DNA from: Physella acuta
Lineage: Eukaryota; Mollusca; Gastropoda; Physidae
Assembly (NCBI RefSeq): GCF_028476545.1
Contig: NW_026732286.1
Coordinates: 62,001 to 126,000, forward strand
Direction: 5' to 3'
Length of the DNA: 64,000 nt
This document shows positions 1 through 11,739 of this stretch, one piece after another (position 1 is the stretch's first letter; every line of letters starts with the position of its first letter). The notes beneath the pieces are model-generated. The model did no database searches. It worked only from the letters and a program-made list of their open reading frames with translations, and was not told where the DNA came from. Position numbers and translations under genes: made by a program.

Positions 1-27
1 CGTCCTGTCCCCACCCCCTTCCCAGAG

Positions 28-274
28 GGCGTGGTCAAATGGTAGAGCATACGACTGCTTGCCCGGAAAGCCTCGAGTTCGAATCCGGGTTAAATTCGTA
101 AACGTCCCTGAGCCCATCCAGCTCTGATGGGAACCTGATGGGACATAACTCACGTTAGGGAAAGTAAAGGCGGCTGTTCATACTGCTGACCACACTAACC
201 TTCCATATGCCGAGGTCAGAACTCTACTTCACTTGCCACATGGACCGTCAGGTTTGAAAATGGAACTTTACTTA
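28..274 (+). mobile_element. tRNA-derived SINE, family A, near full length
   Basis: Short non-coding retroposon. The head (28-95) is tRNA-like, with an A-box-like stretch TGGTCAAATGGTAGAGC and a B box GAGTTCGAATCCGGG. A conserved body follows that recurs at nine other places here (key words CCCAGCTCTGATGGG, GGGAAAGTAAAGGCGGCTG, CTGACCACACT), ending near TTTGAAAATGGAACTTTAC. It would be transcribed by RNA polymerase III and mobilised by a LINE. It is not a tRNA gene: the 3' half of a cloverleaf is replaced by the SINE body. Confidence 0.85.
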
Positions 275-844
275 CTGTACTACCTTATAAAAGTTATTTT
301 TCCTAAACCCTCCACTAGACCCTAACCCGAATCATAAATTTAAACCAAACATCGATAACATTTGAACAATACACGCTGGGTGGTTGATATTGTACTGCCA
401 TACCGACGCTCCTTTCTACCCATTACAAATTTGGACAAGGGTCCTTTCCTTGGGGGTCAGGTATCTTTGGGGGTCTACCTGAAATACTAGACGTCTGTTT
501 ACATAACACTGGAAAGAAATTTACACATTAACTCAATGGCTTGGAGCGTTTGGTTTAGAGCCCTTTGCGGTCTTTGTACAAATAGATGAGATTCTTTCCT
601 TTCATTTGATGTTAGTTAAATCTTGTTGTATGTAGAAAATAATAGAAGGGATGGGGGGGGGGGGGCTTTACAGCATGTAGCGGCATCATTTCCGTTCTCT
701 AAAACATTTTCGGTATAAGACATGTGTGACGGTATTTGGTCCTGCCTCAAAAATAGGACAGGCTGGGTTAGGAGTTTGGGGCAATATTATCTTGATTAAG
801 GTATAAGTAATATATGAAGCAACGACTTTCTGTGTCTATGCAAG
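275..844. other. No gene seen
   Basis: Unremarkable AT-rich sequence with a run of about 12 G at 653-664. No open frame with protein-like content and no repeat recognised. Confidence 0.6.
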
Positions 845-1072
845 GAGAGCGCTAGACTGCTAACCCGAAAGTCTCGAGTTTGAATCCGGGTTCAAGTCAG
901 TAGAACGTCCATGAGTCCACCCAGCTCTGATAAGTACCTGACTCATGTTAAGGAAAGAAAAGGCGGCTGGACATAGTGCTGACCACAATTTCCCAGTCAT
1001 ATGACCATGTCACAAAAACGGTGAACTCTACTTCATTTACCCAGTGGACCGTTAGGATCGATAAAGGGCACT
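845..1072 (+). mobile_element. SINE family A, 5'-truncated head
   Basis: Matches the SINE at 28-274 from the middle of the tRNA-like head (GAGCGCTAGACTGCTAACCC), through the B box (TCGAGTTTGAATCCGGG), to the body and tail. Several substitutions suggest an older copy. Confidence 0.8.
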
Positions 1073-1379
1073 TTTTTTTTTAAATATTTGAAGCGGCGAC
1101 TTGCTGTGTCTATGCAAAGGAAAAAGCAGATCCTTTGGTTTAAACTTGCCTCAGTTGTGTAAATAGCAGTGTGTAAATCTTGCAGTAAAAGTTACCAACT
1201 ATAAATATATAAAGCACACTTTTATTCCTATAAAGGTTTTCCCCGTGTATGCATTAGATCTATACATCAATAAAAAGCCGTGTATGTTTATTATACATTA
1301 CAAAAACATAAAACAGTTTCTTATTTCATTGACTAACTTATTTCTAAGAGGGGCTTAAAATTGTTATTGCGGGCCGGTC

Positions 1380-1557
1380 TCTCCAGCTTGCTTTACGAGA
1401 TCTCGTCAATACGGCGAGATCGATGACGTGACTGACGTGAAGCTCGTGTAAGATGGAGGTGAGCCTCGTGCCGGCTGTACAAGGAACGGGATTAGGCGAG
1501 TGTCCTTCTGATGTGACATTCCGCGTGCATGTGTCACCGTGCTCTATGGGAGGAGGG
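1380..1557 (+). CDS. Candidate promoter and first coding exon (weak)
   Basis: A CpG-rich patch with two TGACGTGA (CRE-like) sites precedes ATG at 1453 (context TAAGATGG). The frame stays open for 52 codons, beginning MEVSLVPAVQGTGLGECPSD. A splice donor GTGAGC follows codon 35 (1558-1563, phase 0). An alternative donor GAG/GTGAGC lies after only two codons (1459). The 3' part of this segment, including the donor, recurs at 2,127 and partly at 3,604 as a spacer of the downstream satellite. No family is recognised; it may be non-coding. Confidence 0.2.
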
Positions 1558-4500
1558 GTGAGCAGGGTATGGGGTTTATTGTCGGAGTTGTATAAGCAGG
1601 GGACACTGGCGTCAAAAAAATAGAGACGTTAGGGAGATATGAACGTCAGGGAGATATGGAGGGAGATATGGACGTCAAAAAGATAGATGCATTAGAAAGA
1701 TGGAGGCATTAGGGAGATATGGACGTTGGGGAGATTTGAACGTTGGGGGGATATGGACATTAGGGAGAAATGGGCGTTAGGAGATATGGACGTTAGGGAG
1801 ATATGGACGTTAGGGAGATATAGACGTCGGGGAGATATGAACGTTGGGGAGATATGAACGCTGGGGAGATATGGACGTAGGGAGATATGGACGTCAAGGA
1901 GATATGGACATCAGGGAGATATGGACGTTAGGGAGATATGGACGTTAGGGAGAAATAGACGTTAGGGAGATATGGACGTTAGGGAGATAAGGACGTCAGG
2001 GAGATATGGACGTCAGGGAGATATAGACGTGAGGGATATATGGACGTCAGGGAGATAGGGACGTTAGGGAGATATAGAGGGAGATATGGAAGTCAGGATT
2101 ATAGAGACGTTAGGGAGATATGGAGTGTCCTTCTGATGTGACATTCCGCGTGCATGTGTCACCGTGCTCTATGGAGGAGGGGTGAGCAGGGTGTTGTCGG
2201 AGTTGTGAAATTAAGGGACACGGGCGACACAAAAATAGAGACATCAGGGAGATATGGACGTTAGGGAGATATGGACGTTAGGAGATATGGACGTCAGGGA
2301 GATATGGACGTTAGGTAGATATGGACGTCAGGGAGAAATGGACGTCAGGGAGATATGGACGTTAGGGAGATATGGACGTTAAGGAGATATGGAGGGAGAT
2401 ACGGACGTTGGGGAGATATGGACGTTAGGGAGATATGGACGTTGGGGAGATATGGACGTTGGGGAGATATGGAGGGAGATACGGACTTTGGGGAGATATG
2501 GACGTTAGGGAGATATGGACGTTAGGGAGATATAGACGTTAGGGATATATGGACGTCAGAGAGATTTGGATTTTGGGGAGATATGGACTTCAGGGAGATA
2601 TGGACGTTAGGGAGATATGAGCGTTGGGGAGATATGGACGTTGGGGAGATATGGACATTAGGGAGATATGGACTGGGGAGATATGGACGTTGGGGAGATA
2701 TGGACGTTGAAAGATATGGACGTTGGGGAGATATGGAGGGAGATATGGACGTCAGGGAGATATGGACGTTAGGGAGATATGGACGTTAGGGACATAGAGA
2801 CGTCTGGAAAATATTGACGTATGAGAAATAGACACGTCAAAAATGGCCGGCCTCTTGTGAATAGAAGCCACAGGGGAATTAGATAATTAAGAGTGTAGAG
2901 ACAGCAAGAGCAGCGAATGGAACTCAGACGTTCATTGATAAATGTCAAGGTAAAAGTAAGGGGAGGGGAAGGTGGAGAAGCGGGGGAATAGACACGGAGT
3001 GTAGGAGCGGAAAGGGAAGAGTCGTCGTGAGTATAGAGGCATCTAGGGAACATGGACGTCTAGGGAACAGGACGTCTAGGGAACATGGACGTCTAGGGAA
3101 CAGTGACGTCTAGGGAACATGGACATTCAGGGAACATGGATGTCTAGGGAACATGGACGTCTAGGGAACAGGACGTCTAGGGAACATGGACGTCTAGGGA
3201 ACAGTGACGTCTAGGGAACATGGACATTCAGGGAACATGGACGTCTAGGGCACATGGGCGTCCAGGGAACAGGGACGTCTAGGTACTAGGGATGTCTAGG
3301 GAACATGGACGTCCAGGGAACAGGGATGTCTAGGGAACAGGGACATTTAGGGAACAGGGACATTTAGGGAACATGGACATTTAGGGAACAGGGACATTTA
3401 GGGAACAGGGACATTTAGGGAACAGGGACATTTAGGGAACAGGGACATCTAGAGAACAAGGACATTTAGGGAACATGGACATCTATGGAACAGGGACATC
3501 TAGGGAACAGGGACATCTAGGGAACAGGGACGTCTAGGGAACAGGGACATCTAGGGAACAGGGACGTCTAGGGAACAGGGACGTCTAAGGAAAAGGGACA
3601 TCTATGTGCTCTATGGAGGAGGGGTGAGCAGGGTGTTGGGTTTGTTGTCGGGGTTGTGAAATCAAGGGACGCTGGCGTCAAAAAAATATCGACGTCAGGG
3701 AGATATGGACGTTAGGGAGATATGGACGTTAGGGAGATATGGACGTTAGGGAGATGTGGGCGTCAGGGAGATATGGACGTTAGGGAGATATGGACGTCAG
3801 GGAGATATGGACGTCATGGAGATATGGACGTCAGGGAGATATGGACATCAGGGAGATATGGACGTCAGGGAGATATGGACGTCAGGGAGACTTGACGTTA
3901 GGGAGATATGGACGTTAGGGAGATATGGACGTCAGTGAGATATAGAGGGAGATATGGACGTTAGGGAGATATGGACGTCAGTGAGATATGGACGTTAGGG
4001 GAGATATGGACGTTAGGGGAGATATGGACGTTAGGGGAGATATGGACGTTAGGGGAGATATGGACGTTAGGGGAGATATGGACGTTAGGGGAGATATGGA
4101 CGTTAGGGGAGATATGGACGTTAGGGGAGATATGGACGTTAGGGGAGATATGGACGTTGGGGAGATATGGACGTTGGGGAGATATGGACGTTGGGGAGAT
4201 ATGGACGTTGGGGAGATATGGACGTTAGGGTGATATGGACGTTAGGGAGATATGGACGTCAGTGAGATATAGATGGAGATATGGACGTCTGGAAGATATT
4301 GACGTATGAGAAATAGACACGTCAAAAATGGCCGGCCTCTTGTGAATAGAAGCCACAGGGGAATTAGATAATTAAGAGTGTAGAGACAGCAAGAGCAGCG
4401 AATGGAACTCAGGCGTTCATTGATAAATGTCAAGGTAAAAGTAAGGGGAGGGGAAGGTGGAGAAGCGGGGGAATAGACACGGAGTGTAGGAGCGGAAAGG

Positions 4501-5266
4501 GAAGAGTCGTCGTGAGTATAGAGGCATCTAGGGAACATGGACGTCTAGGGAACAGGACGTCTAGGGAACATGGACGTCTAGGGAACAGTGACGTCTAGGG
4601 CACATGGACATTCAGGGAACATGGATGTCTAGGGAACATGGACGTCTAGGGAACAGGACGTCTAGGGAACATGGACGTCTAGGGAACAGTGACGTCTAGG
4701 GAACATGGACATTCAGGGAACATGGATGTCTAGGGAACATGGACGTCTAGGGAACAGGACGTCTAGGGAACACGGACGTCTAGGGAACAGTGACGTCTAG
4801 GGAACATGGACATTCAGGGAACATGGACGTCTAGGGCACATGGGCGTCCAGGGAACAGGGACGTCTAGGTACTAGGGATGTCTAGGGAACATGGACGTCC
4901 AGGGAACAGGGATGTCTAGGGAACATGGATGTCTAGGGAACAGGGATGTCTAGGGAACAGGGATGTCTAGGGAACATGGACGTCTAAGGAACAGGGACAT
5001 CTAGGGAACATGGGCATACAGGGAACATGGACATCTAGGGAACATGGGCATACAGGGAACATGGACATCTAGAGAATAGGGAATTCTAGGGAACAGGGAC
5101 ATCTGGGGAAAATGGAACTCTAAGGAACAGTGACATCAAGGGAGCAGTGACGTCCAGGGAACAGGGACATCAAGAGAACAGTGACGTCCAGGGAACAGGG
5201 ACGTCAAGGGAACAGTGACGTCCAGGGAACAGGGACATCTATGGAACAGAAACATCAAGGTATAGG
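1500..5266. repeat. Higher-order satellite built from two 17-bp minisatellites
   Basis: Five sub-arrays alternate between two 17-bp units. GACGTTAGGGAGATATG-type units occupy about 1,621-2,120, 2,245-2,800 and 3,690-4,280. GACGTCTAGGGAACATG-type units occupy about 3,045-3,606 and 4,525-5,266. They are separated by spacer A (about 1,500-1,620, 2,127-2,245, 3,604-3,690) and spacer B (2,800-3,045 and 4,285-4,530). The spacer B copies sit exactly 1,485 bp apart with about two substitutions and no indel in 240 bp, so the block was duplicated recently. Frames open across it (GEIWTL, RGDMDV repeats) are a by-product of the repeat and not genes. Confidence 0.95.
2800..3045. repeat. Spacer B, copy 1 of a recent 1,485-bp duplication
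   Basis: Unique-looking sequence between 17-bp arrays, repeated almost exactly at 4,285-4,530. No coding content is recognised, although a 94-98 codon minus-strand frame is open through it in both copies. Confidence 0.9.
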
Positions 5267-5890
5267 GACAAAGTCAGGAGAAGAATAAAAAATTTCCTTC
5301 ATGGGACAAATAAAAATTTATCTTTGCATCTGCTGTTTGGAAGAAACTAATATACCAGCAGGGGTGTTCAAAGACGAGTCCATTATTTTAACGCAAGACC
5401 GCGCATCTTGTTTTGTGATGAATAGACAACAAACCTCCCCCCCCCCCCCCCCCGGCACACATTTTAATCAAAAAGCCACCCGATCCCATTAACTACGTAA
5501 CTTTCATCATGGTAGGGCCCCTTGTGTACATTAAATTTAGAACCCCTGAATTTGCCGTTTTAATGTGTTTCCCTACACCAACAGTAAAAAATTGCTGCTG
5601 TTTGCTCTTTAATTATATACACGGTAGTCCATGAATAATTTATCCCGGGGGGGGAGGGGGAGTTAATTACTTGTCAACAAACTCCACTTCCCCAACATCA
5701 TATACACCATTTAGTTAAATATTACCTTGACCCTCATACCGGTTAATTTTATCACCAGGATGTGGGGAGGGTGAGGGGGGGGGGGCGCATCTCTGACCAG
5801 TATCGATTGTACAAAGGAGGAGATCAGGCCGGCGTAAACTGTACGCCATATACCGGAAGTGAACTGTTCAACCTTACGTCACACATTTTA
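5267..5890. other. No gene seen; poly-C and poly-G tracts
   Basis: Mixed sequence with a run of about 18 C near 5,437 and G-rich tracts near 5,648 and 5,776. Nothing gene-like is recognised. Confidence 0.5.
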
Positions 5891-5898
5891 AAGGCGTG

Positions 5899-6096
5899 AT
5901 GGGACACCCAGTCGCAGGGACGGGAAGTTTTGGTCCACTTGCTCGAACGGGCAGGAAATTGGCCAGGGGAGGATGGCTCCCGAGGGGAGTGGAGGGAGTG
6001 AAATGTGTGTCTGGACACACGGCCGGTGTAGCCAGCGGTCAGATAGCACGGGTCAAAAAGTTGGGGAAAACCGAGGCTTCGCGCGTGAGAGGGGAA
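5899..6096 (+). CDS. Candidate first exon in a GC-rich patch (weak)
   Basis: ATG at 5899 opens a 66-codon frame starting MGHPVAGTGSFGPLARTGRK. It ends at a full-consensus donor GTAAGT (6097-6102, phase 0). The patch 5,820-6,240 is GC- and CpG-rich compared with its surroundings, as promoters and first exons often are. The minus strand is also open for 172 codons here, so openness alone proves little. A 35-bp tandem array begins about 175 bp downstream. No domain is recognised. Confidence 0.2.
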
Positions 6097-6272
6097 GTAA
6101 GTGAGGACGCGAGCAAGTGGAGTTGTGGGTAGTCTCCCTTGTATGTCATCTGGGATCGGATGACGAATGACAGGGGCTGGGTTTTCGTGACATATGAGCT
6201 GGAATTTGATTTGACCGCTGATAGATTGGGAGCTGGGTTTGGTGAGATTTTGAAGTATCTCACGTAACTTTC

Positions 6273-6846
6273 GAACTGGGTTCAAACGAGTGAGGTTTAT
6301 AAGACAAGAACTGGGTTCAAACGAGTGGGGTTTATATGACAAGAACTGGGTTCAAACGAGTGGGGTTTATATGACATTAACCGGGTTCAAACGAGTGGGG
6401 TTTATATGACATTAACCGGGTTCAAACGAGTGGGGTTTATATGACATTAACCGGGTTCAAACGAGTGGGGTTTATATGACATTAACCGGGTTCAAACGAG
6501 TGGGGTTTATATGACATGAACTGGGTTCAAAGTGTGAGGTTTATATGACATGAACTGGGTTCAAAAAAGTGGGGTATATATGACATGAACTGGGTTCAAA
6601 TGAGTAGGGTGTATATGATAAAAACTAGGTTCAATTGAGTGGGGTTATATGACAAGAACTGGTTTCAAATTAGTGGGGTTTATATGACAATAACCGGGTT
6701 CAAACGAGTGGGGTTTATATGACATTAACCGGGTTCAAACGAGTGGGGTTTATATGACATTAACCGGGTTCAAACGAGTGGGGTTTATATGACATGAACT
6801 GGGTTCAAAGTGTGGGGTTTATATGGCATGAACTTGGTTCAAATGA
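6273..6846. repeat. 35-bp minisatellite, about 16 copies
   Basis: Unit of the type GGGTTCAAACGAGTGGGG followed by TTTATATGACATTAACC. Central copies are nearly identical and the edges are degenerate. The unit resembles a tRNA B box (GGTTCAAA) but has no partner A box. Confidence 0.95.
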
Positions 6847-6924
6847 CAGGTAATGCTTAACTGGGTAAGGGTGACATTATTTATACATGTGACATTAAAA
6901 CACCTTTAAAACTTTTCATGTGGA

Positions 6925-7235
6925 TCCATCAACGACGTTACACTTTTCTTTAACCCCCCCCCCCCCCCACCTCTTCACAAAATATCACATTCAAAATAAC
7001 GTCAAACTTTAGCATATCCATACCCCCCCCCCCCCGCCCCCAACCCTAATGGAGATTTTTCTTTACTAAAACAGATATTTTTTTTCTACACTACTAATTG
7101 AGCTGGGGTAAAAAAAAATAAGTATATTGAATGCTACACAAATGCTTGAACTCAGTTTAAATTTTTATTTTTTTTAAATGCAAAAGTGTGACGTCTGGCT
7201 CTCTAAACGCCCCATCCCCCTCTAGAGCCCCTACC
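6925..7235. mobile_element. Degenerate MITE-like remnant
   Basis: Begins with CAACGACGTTACACTTTT, contains two long C runs and includes AAATGCAAAAGTGTGACGTC. This resembles the interior and end of the element at 55,611-55,994. The ends are too degraded to define. Confidence 0.35.
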
Positions 7236-7524
7236 CTCACATTCAGACGGGTGGATGAAGCGACCACCATTACAACACACTTTCCTACAACTACCTCAAG
7301 ACTATTGTCCTATTTATAAAGACGGAGCGACAAAATGTTTTTCTAATACAAGAAAAAAAAGGGAGAGAAAACAGCTCAAAGGGAAGCTACTCTACACTGT
7401 TTTACCAAGTGTTGCGTGACGTCACCACCAAGAACAATAACCCCTCCCAGACCACGTGACACGAGAAAGTTGGGCCACCGTCTGATACAAACGTTGGACA
7501 AACATTCACCTTCAAGATGAGTTC

Positions 7525-7628
7525 AAAGTCAAGAGGGTGGGGGTGGTATTGGAAAAGTCAGGGGGGTGGGGTGATATTGGAAAAGTCAGGGGGGTGGGGT
7601 GGCATTGGAAAAGTCAGGGGGTGGTATT
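7525..7628. repeat. About 30-bp G-rich tandem repeat, 3.5 copies
   Basis: Unit of the type ATTGGAAAAGTCAGGGGG followed by GTGGGGTGGT. Its clustered G runs could form a quadruplex on the plus strand. Confidence 0.85.
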
Positions 7629-7829
7629 TGTTTTCACGTGTATATTTTATGACTGACAAGTTACTGGCTTGATCGATTGAAGCGGTTCTCATGTCGGAGC
7701 GTTTGGTACCTTAAAGGCAGCCACGTAGTGTCCATAATGCGATCACGTGTGGTCGGTGAGTGGTCAGTTGTGACATGTCACCTTTTACCGGCCAGAGGAC
7801 ACTGACTGGTAACAATTACCTTAAATGAA

Positions 7830-8080
7830 ATGTTATTGATTAAAACATGGTAGGATGTTATTGATTGAAATATAATGGGATAGTATTGATTTAAATAAGG
7901 TGATATATTATTGATTAAAATATGGTTGATTATTATTGATTAAAATATGGTGATATTTTATTAATTAAAATGCGGTACGATAGCTATTAATAACAATGTG
8001 GTAGGATGGTTATTAATTAAAATGTGGTGTGATAAGTGGTTGGAATGTGATTGGATATATAAGATTTAAAATGTATGATG
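7830..8080. repeat. Diverged ~26-bp AT-rich repeat
   Basis: About nine copies around the core TTATTGATTAAAATATGGT, heavily diverged. The flanking 7,640-7,830 and 8,080-9,000 hold C runs (8,338 and 8,397) and no recognised gene. Confidence 0.7.
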
Positions 8081-9000
8081 TGACAGAATCGCTTAAAATA
8101 TAGCGTGATATTATTAATTGTAATTTCGTTGGGATCTCATAACTACTGAAAGTCGCAATAACACCTAAATGCCCACAAATCATCCACATATAACAGACCC
8201 CCCTCCCTTCACACATACAGAGAGACACCTAAAAAGGGTGTATATAAGTTATATATAAGTATATAAGTTATCAATAACCCAACGTAAAAGGTAGCACATT
8301 TTTAATCAGTTTTCTTCAAATATGCCCTCAATTTTAACCCCCCCCCCCCCCGACCTCCCCTACACATTATAGTAGCATACGGTCAGAAAAATCTTACCCC
8401 CCCCCCCCCACCCACCCCCCTGCGCCCCATGGACGACCCTTTACATAAAAACAAAGGATCTAGGAAAAAATAACACAATTTCAATTTAAAATCGTTCTCC
8501 ATCCAGCCTCAATGTTCAATTCATAAAACCTATTTCCCCAGGGAGTAATTGTTTCGTATCTTTTGGTTTGAATATTTTAAAACGAATATGTTTTTTTTTT
8601 CATTCAACTCAGACCGATAGAGACATTGTATCACCGGAAGCCATATGTGATTGTATTTTAAATGAGTTTCTCATATTCAGCGCTCCTGTATGATGTCCTA
8701 TGTTCTCTCTAAGCTGCGCAGTAGTAGTATAAAACACATAAGACTTTTAGAACACTGCGCACACAAAATACGCGTTGCACACGATCTTCCCCCCCCCCCC
8801 CCTTGGAAGGAACATAAATGAAGTCACTGTTAAACAATTGATTACAATTTGTTGTTATTGTTTTATAAATGTTTGCATTTTCTTCTATACATATGTATAC
8901 AAACATTTATCAAGAAAAAAGGCAGACAAAAGAAAGATAGGTTGCCACAACATATCTCAAGACAAAATACCACATATAAATTATCTAAAGATCAATTATC

Positions 9001-9590
9001 TTAGACAAAATATCTTAAGACAAAATACCTCAGACAAATATCTCAGATAAATATCTCAGACAAATATCTCAGACAAATATCTCAGACAAATATCTCAGAC
9101 AAATATCTCAGACAAATATCTCAGACAAATATCTCAGATAAATATCTCAGACAAATATCTCAGACAAATATCTCAGACAAATATCTCAGACAAATATCTC
9201 AGACAAATATCTCAGACAAATATCTCAGACAAATATCTCAGACAAATATCTCAGACAAATATCTCAGACAAATATCTCAGACAAATATCTCAGATAAATA
9301 TCTCAGACAAATATCTCAGACAAATATCTCAGACAAATACCTCAGACAAATATCTCAGATAAATATCTCAGACAAATATCTCAGATAAATATCTCAGACA
9401 AATATCTCAGACAAATATCTCAGACAAATATCTCAGACAAATATCTCAGATAAATATCTCAGATAAATATCTCAGATAAATATCTCAGATAAATATCTCA
9501 GATAAATATCTCAGATAAATATCTCAGATAAATATCTCAGATAAATATCTCAGATAAATATCTCAGACAAATATCTCACAGACGAGTATC
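9001..9590. repeat. 13-bp minisatellite, about 45 copies
   Basis: Unit AAATATCTCAGAC with one common variant (final C replaced by T). The T variant is clustered in the last third, where about nine consecutive copies carry it. This indicates local spread of single variants. Confidence 0.97.
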
Positions 9591-9654
9591 TCAGGACTTA
9601 GATATTTTGTCATATAACCTTTTGAACTGTAAAATCTAATTGTCCTTCTACTGC

Positions 9655-10084
9655 CCCGTCCATCACCCCCCCCCCAACCTCTCTCCCTCCCTCCCTCCCT
9701 AACACACACACAAACACACACACAAACACACACAGTTAAACTATTTCTTTCCGACACAAGTCAATACGCTGTCTATAACTAACTAAAACACATAGACCAC
9801 AACGTTATATCCTTATCTATATCAACTAAACCATAACCGTCCACGATTCTACCCCCCCCCCCCCCCCAACTTACCCCGCTTTAACAACTCGTTATATCGT
9901 TATCCATATCAACTAAACCCCACTCATCAGTTGCAGGAGACAGAAGAAGCTAATCTTCCACGACATAGCAGGCGCTCAGCTGAGGAAATGTTTGGTTCTC
10001 TCCCCTGTCTGTCGTCTGCGATCGATTGAATTCCCACACTGGCACCAAGGTCAAGGTCTGTTGTGGACGCTCAATGAAACGACA
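9655..10084. other. CA-rich microsatellite and unassigned sequence
   Basis: A (CA)n-rich tract lies at about 9,700-9,735. A short local duplication (CGTTATATC..TATATCAACTAAACC near 9,803 and 9,891) flanks a C run. At 9,930-10,031 a plus-strand frame is open (begins LQETEEANLPRHSRR, ends at a TGA), but no splice sites or homology support it. Confidence 0.4.
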
Positions 10085-10785
10085 TATCGGGACAAGTGTA
10101 TGGGTATACATGGACTGGTGATATGTGTTGCTAGTGTATGGTTATGCATGTATTTGACCATTTATGGGGGGGTGCAAGTGTATGGTTATACGCAGACTGG
10201 TGATATGTGTTGCTAGTGTACAGTTACATGTAGACTTGTGATATGTGTGGTTATGCGTGTATAATTTAAGATATATGGGGGGGTAAGTGCATGTTATACA
10301 TAGACTGGTGATATGTGATGCTAGTGTATGGTTATGCGTATATTTGAGATATATGGGGGGCAAGTGTATGGCTATACATAGACTGGTGATATATGTATGC
10401 TAGTGTATGGTTATACGTGCAGTGGCGTAGGCGGGGGGGGGGGGGGGGCTAGGGGGTCATAACCCCCCCCCCCCCCATAGACCCCTCGGTATATAGAAAA
10501 AGTTTGAGGGGGGGGGGGGTGGTGCAAATCGAAAGTTTGAGGGGGGGGTGCAAATCGAAAGTTTGAGGGGGGTGCAAATCGAAAGTTTGAGGGGGGGTGC
10601 AAATCGAAAGTTTGTCCCCGGGTAAAAATTGGAACCCCCCCTTGAGACGATCCAGGCTACGCCACTGTATACGTGTATTTGAGATATATGGGCACAAGTG
10701 TATGGTTATACGTAGACTGGTGATATATGTTGCTAGTGTATGGTTATGCATGTATTTTAGATATATGGGGACAAGTATGCACTTG
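10085..10785. repeat. About 90-bp satellite interrupted by a MITE
   Basis: Five or six copies of a unit containing GACTGGTGATATGTG, TGCTAGTGTATGGTTATGC and GAGATATATGGGGG. The array is split at 10,420-10,667 by a MITE, so the satellite is older than that insertion. Confidence 0.85.
10420..10667 (+). mobile_element. hAT-type MITE, 248 bp, with target-site duplication
   Basis: Ends in inverted repeats CAGTGGCGTAG and CTACGCCACTG and is flanked by a perfect 8-bp duplication TATACGTG (10,412-10,419 and 10,668-10,675). Eight-bp duplications with CAG-type ends are characteristic of the hAT superfamily. Inside are a G/C-run hairpin and four copies of a ~23-bp repeat with core GGGTGCAAATCGAAAGTTT. 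It is non-coding and was presumably moved by a transposase encoded elsewhere. It inserted into the ~90-bp satellite. Confidence 0.93.
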
Positions 10786-10859
10786 GTTTAGTATGTATCA
10801 GTGTTTAAATTTGTGGTGTGTTGAGTGTTGTTGTAGTACAGTAACGTGACAAGGTGTCT

Positions 10860-11290
10860 GACACAATTTTTATGCGATACATATGACCTAAGGTGTTGTG
10901 TCAACGTGCTATGCGACACATAGGAGAGCGTGTAGTGTACATTATTAGAAGACGCATATGACCTAATGTGTTATATACAATATCCTATATAACACGTATG
11001 GCCTAGTGTGTCATTTACAATATCCTATGTGACACATAACCTAGTGTTTTGTGTACAATATGTGACATATAGCCTAATGTGTCGTATACAATATCCTATA
11101 TGACACATTACAGTGTGCGTCGTCTACAATATCCTATGACACATATGGCCAAGTGTGTCGTATACAGTATCCTATGCGACACACATGGCCAAGTGTATCC
11201 TGTACAATATCCTATATAACACACATGACATAGTGTGTCCCTGTACAATATCTTATGCGACACATCTGGTCAAGTGTGTGTTCAATACAC
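10860..11290. repeat. About 40-bp diverged minisatellite
   Basis: About ten copies around the words GACACATATGGCC, AGTGTGTCGTATACAATATCC. Copies differ by indels and substitutions, so the array is older than most others here. Confidence 0.85.
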
Positions 11291-11415
11291 GACACGATAA
11301 CATCAAGGTTTTACAGGAAGATCTTCTCGTCTCTGCTTCAACACAGATCCATATAGGTCTGCACATGGTGTCTTGGGGGTGGGTTTTGGAAAGATTGTCT
11401 TCTTTCGTTAATCAT

Positions 11416-11416
<1 letters not shown>

Positions 11417-11511
<95 letters not shown>
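11417..11511. repeat. (CA)n(TA)n microsatellite
   Basis: A short CA tract runs into about 40 TA dinucleotides. It could extrude a cruciform. Confidence 0.97.
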
Positions 11512-11739
11512 CTATTTTATGGAGACTGGATGCAGGTGAATAGCTTATAAAATTATATCTTTGATCCTTGCATCATTTCCCCCCTTCTTTCTATACTACT
11601 TTCACCATGTTTTACCAAGTATCTCCCTGTCTGTGTGATCACGTGATACGATCTATACCTAAAGTATACGTGCACTGAACATGAGGTATGCATTTAGTAT
11701 GGTGTACTTTTACGGCTTGATGTGTACTAATGGAGTGTA

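Noticed and set aside
2583-4233. Repeated GEIWTLGRYGR and MDVRGD frames
   Set aside because: Translations of 17- and 18-bp minisatellite units; unit length variation breaks the frame and there is no unique sequence.
1621-4280. Telomeric repeat
   Set aside because: TTAGGG occurs only once per 17-bp unit and never in tandem.
5824-6342. 172-codon minus-strand ORF
   Set aside because: Its start lies in the 35-bp array and the opposite strand is also open; the GC-rich composition explains the openness. No recognisable domain.
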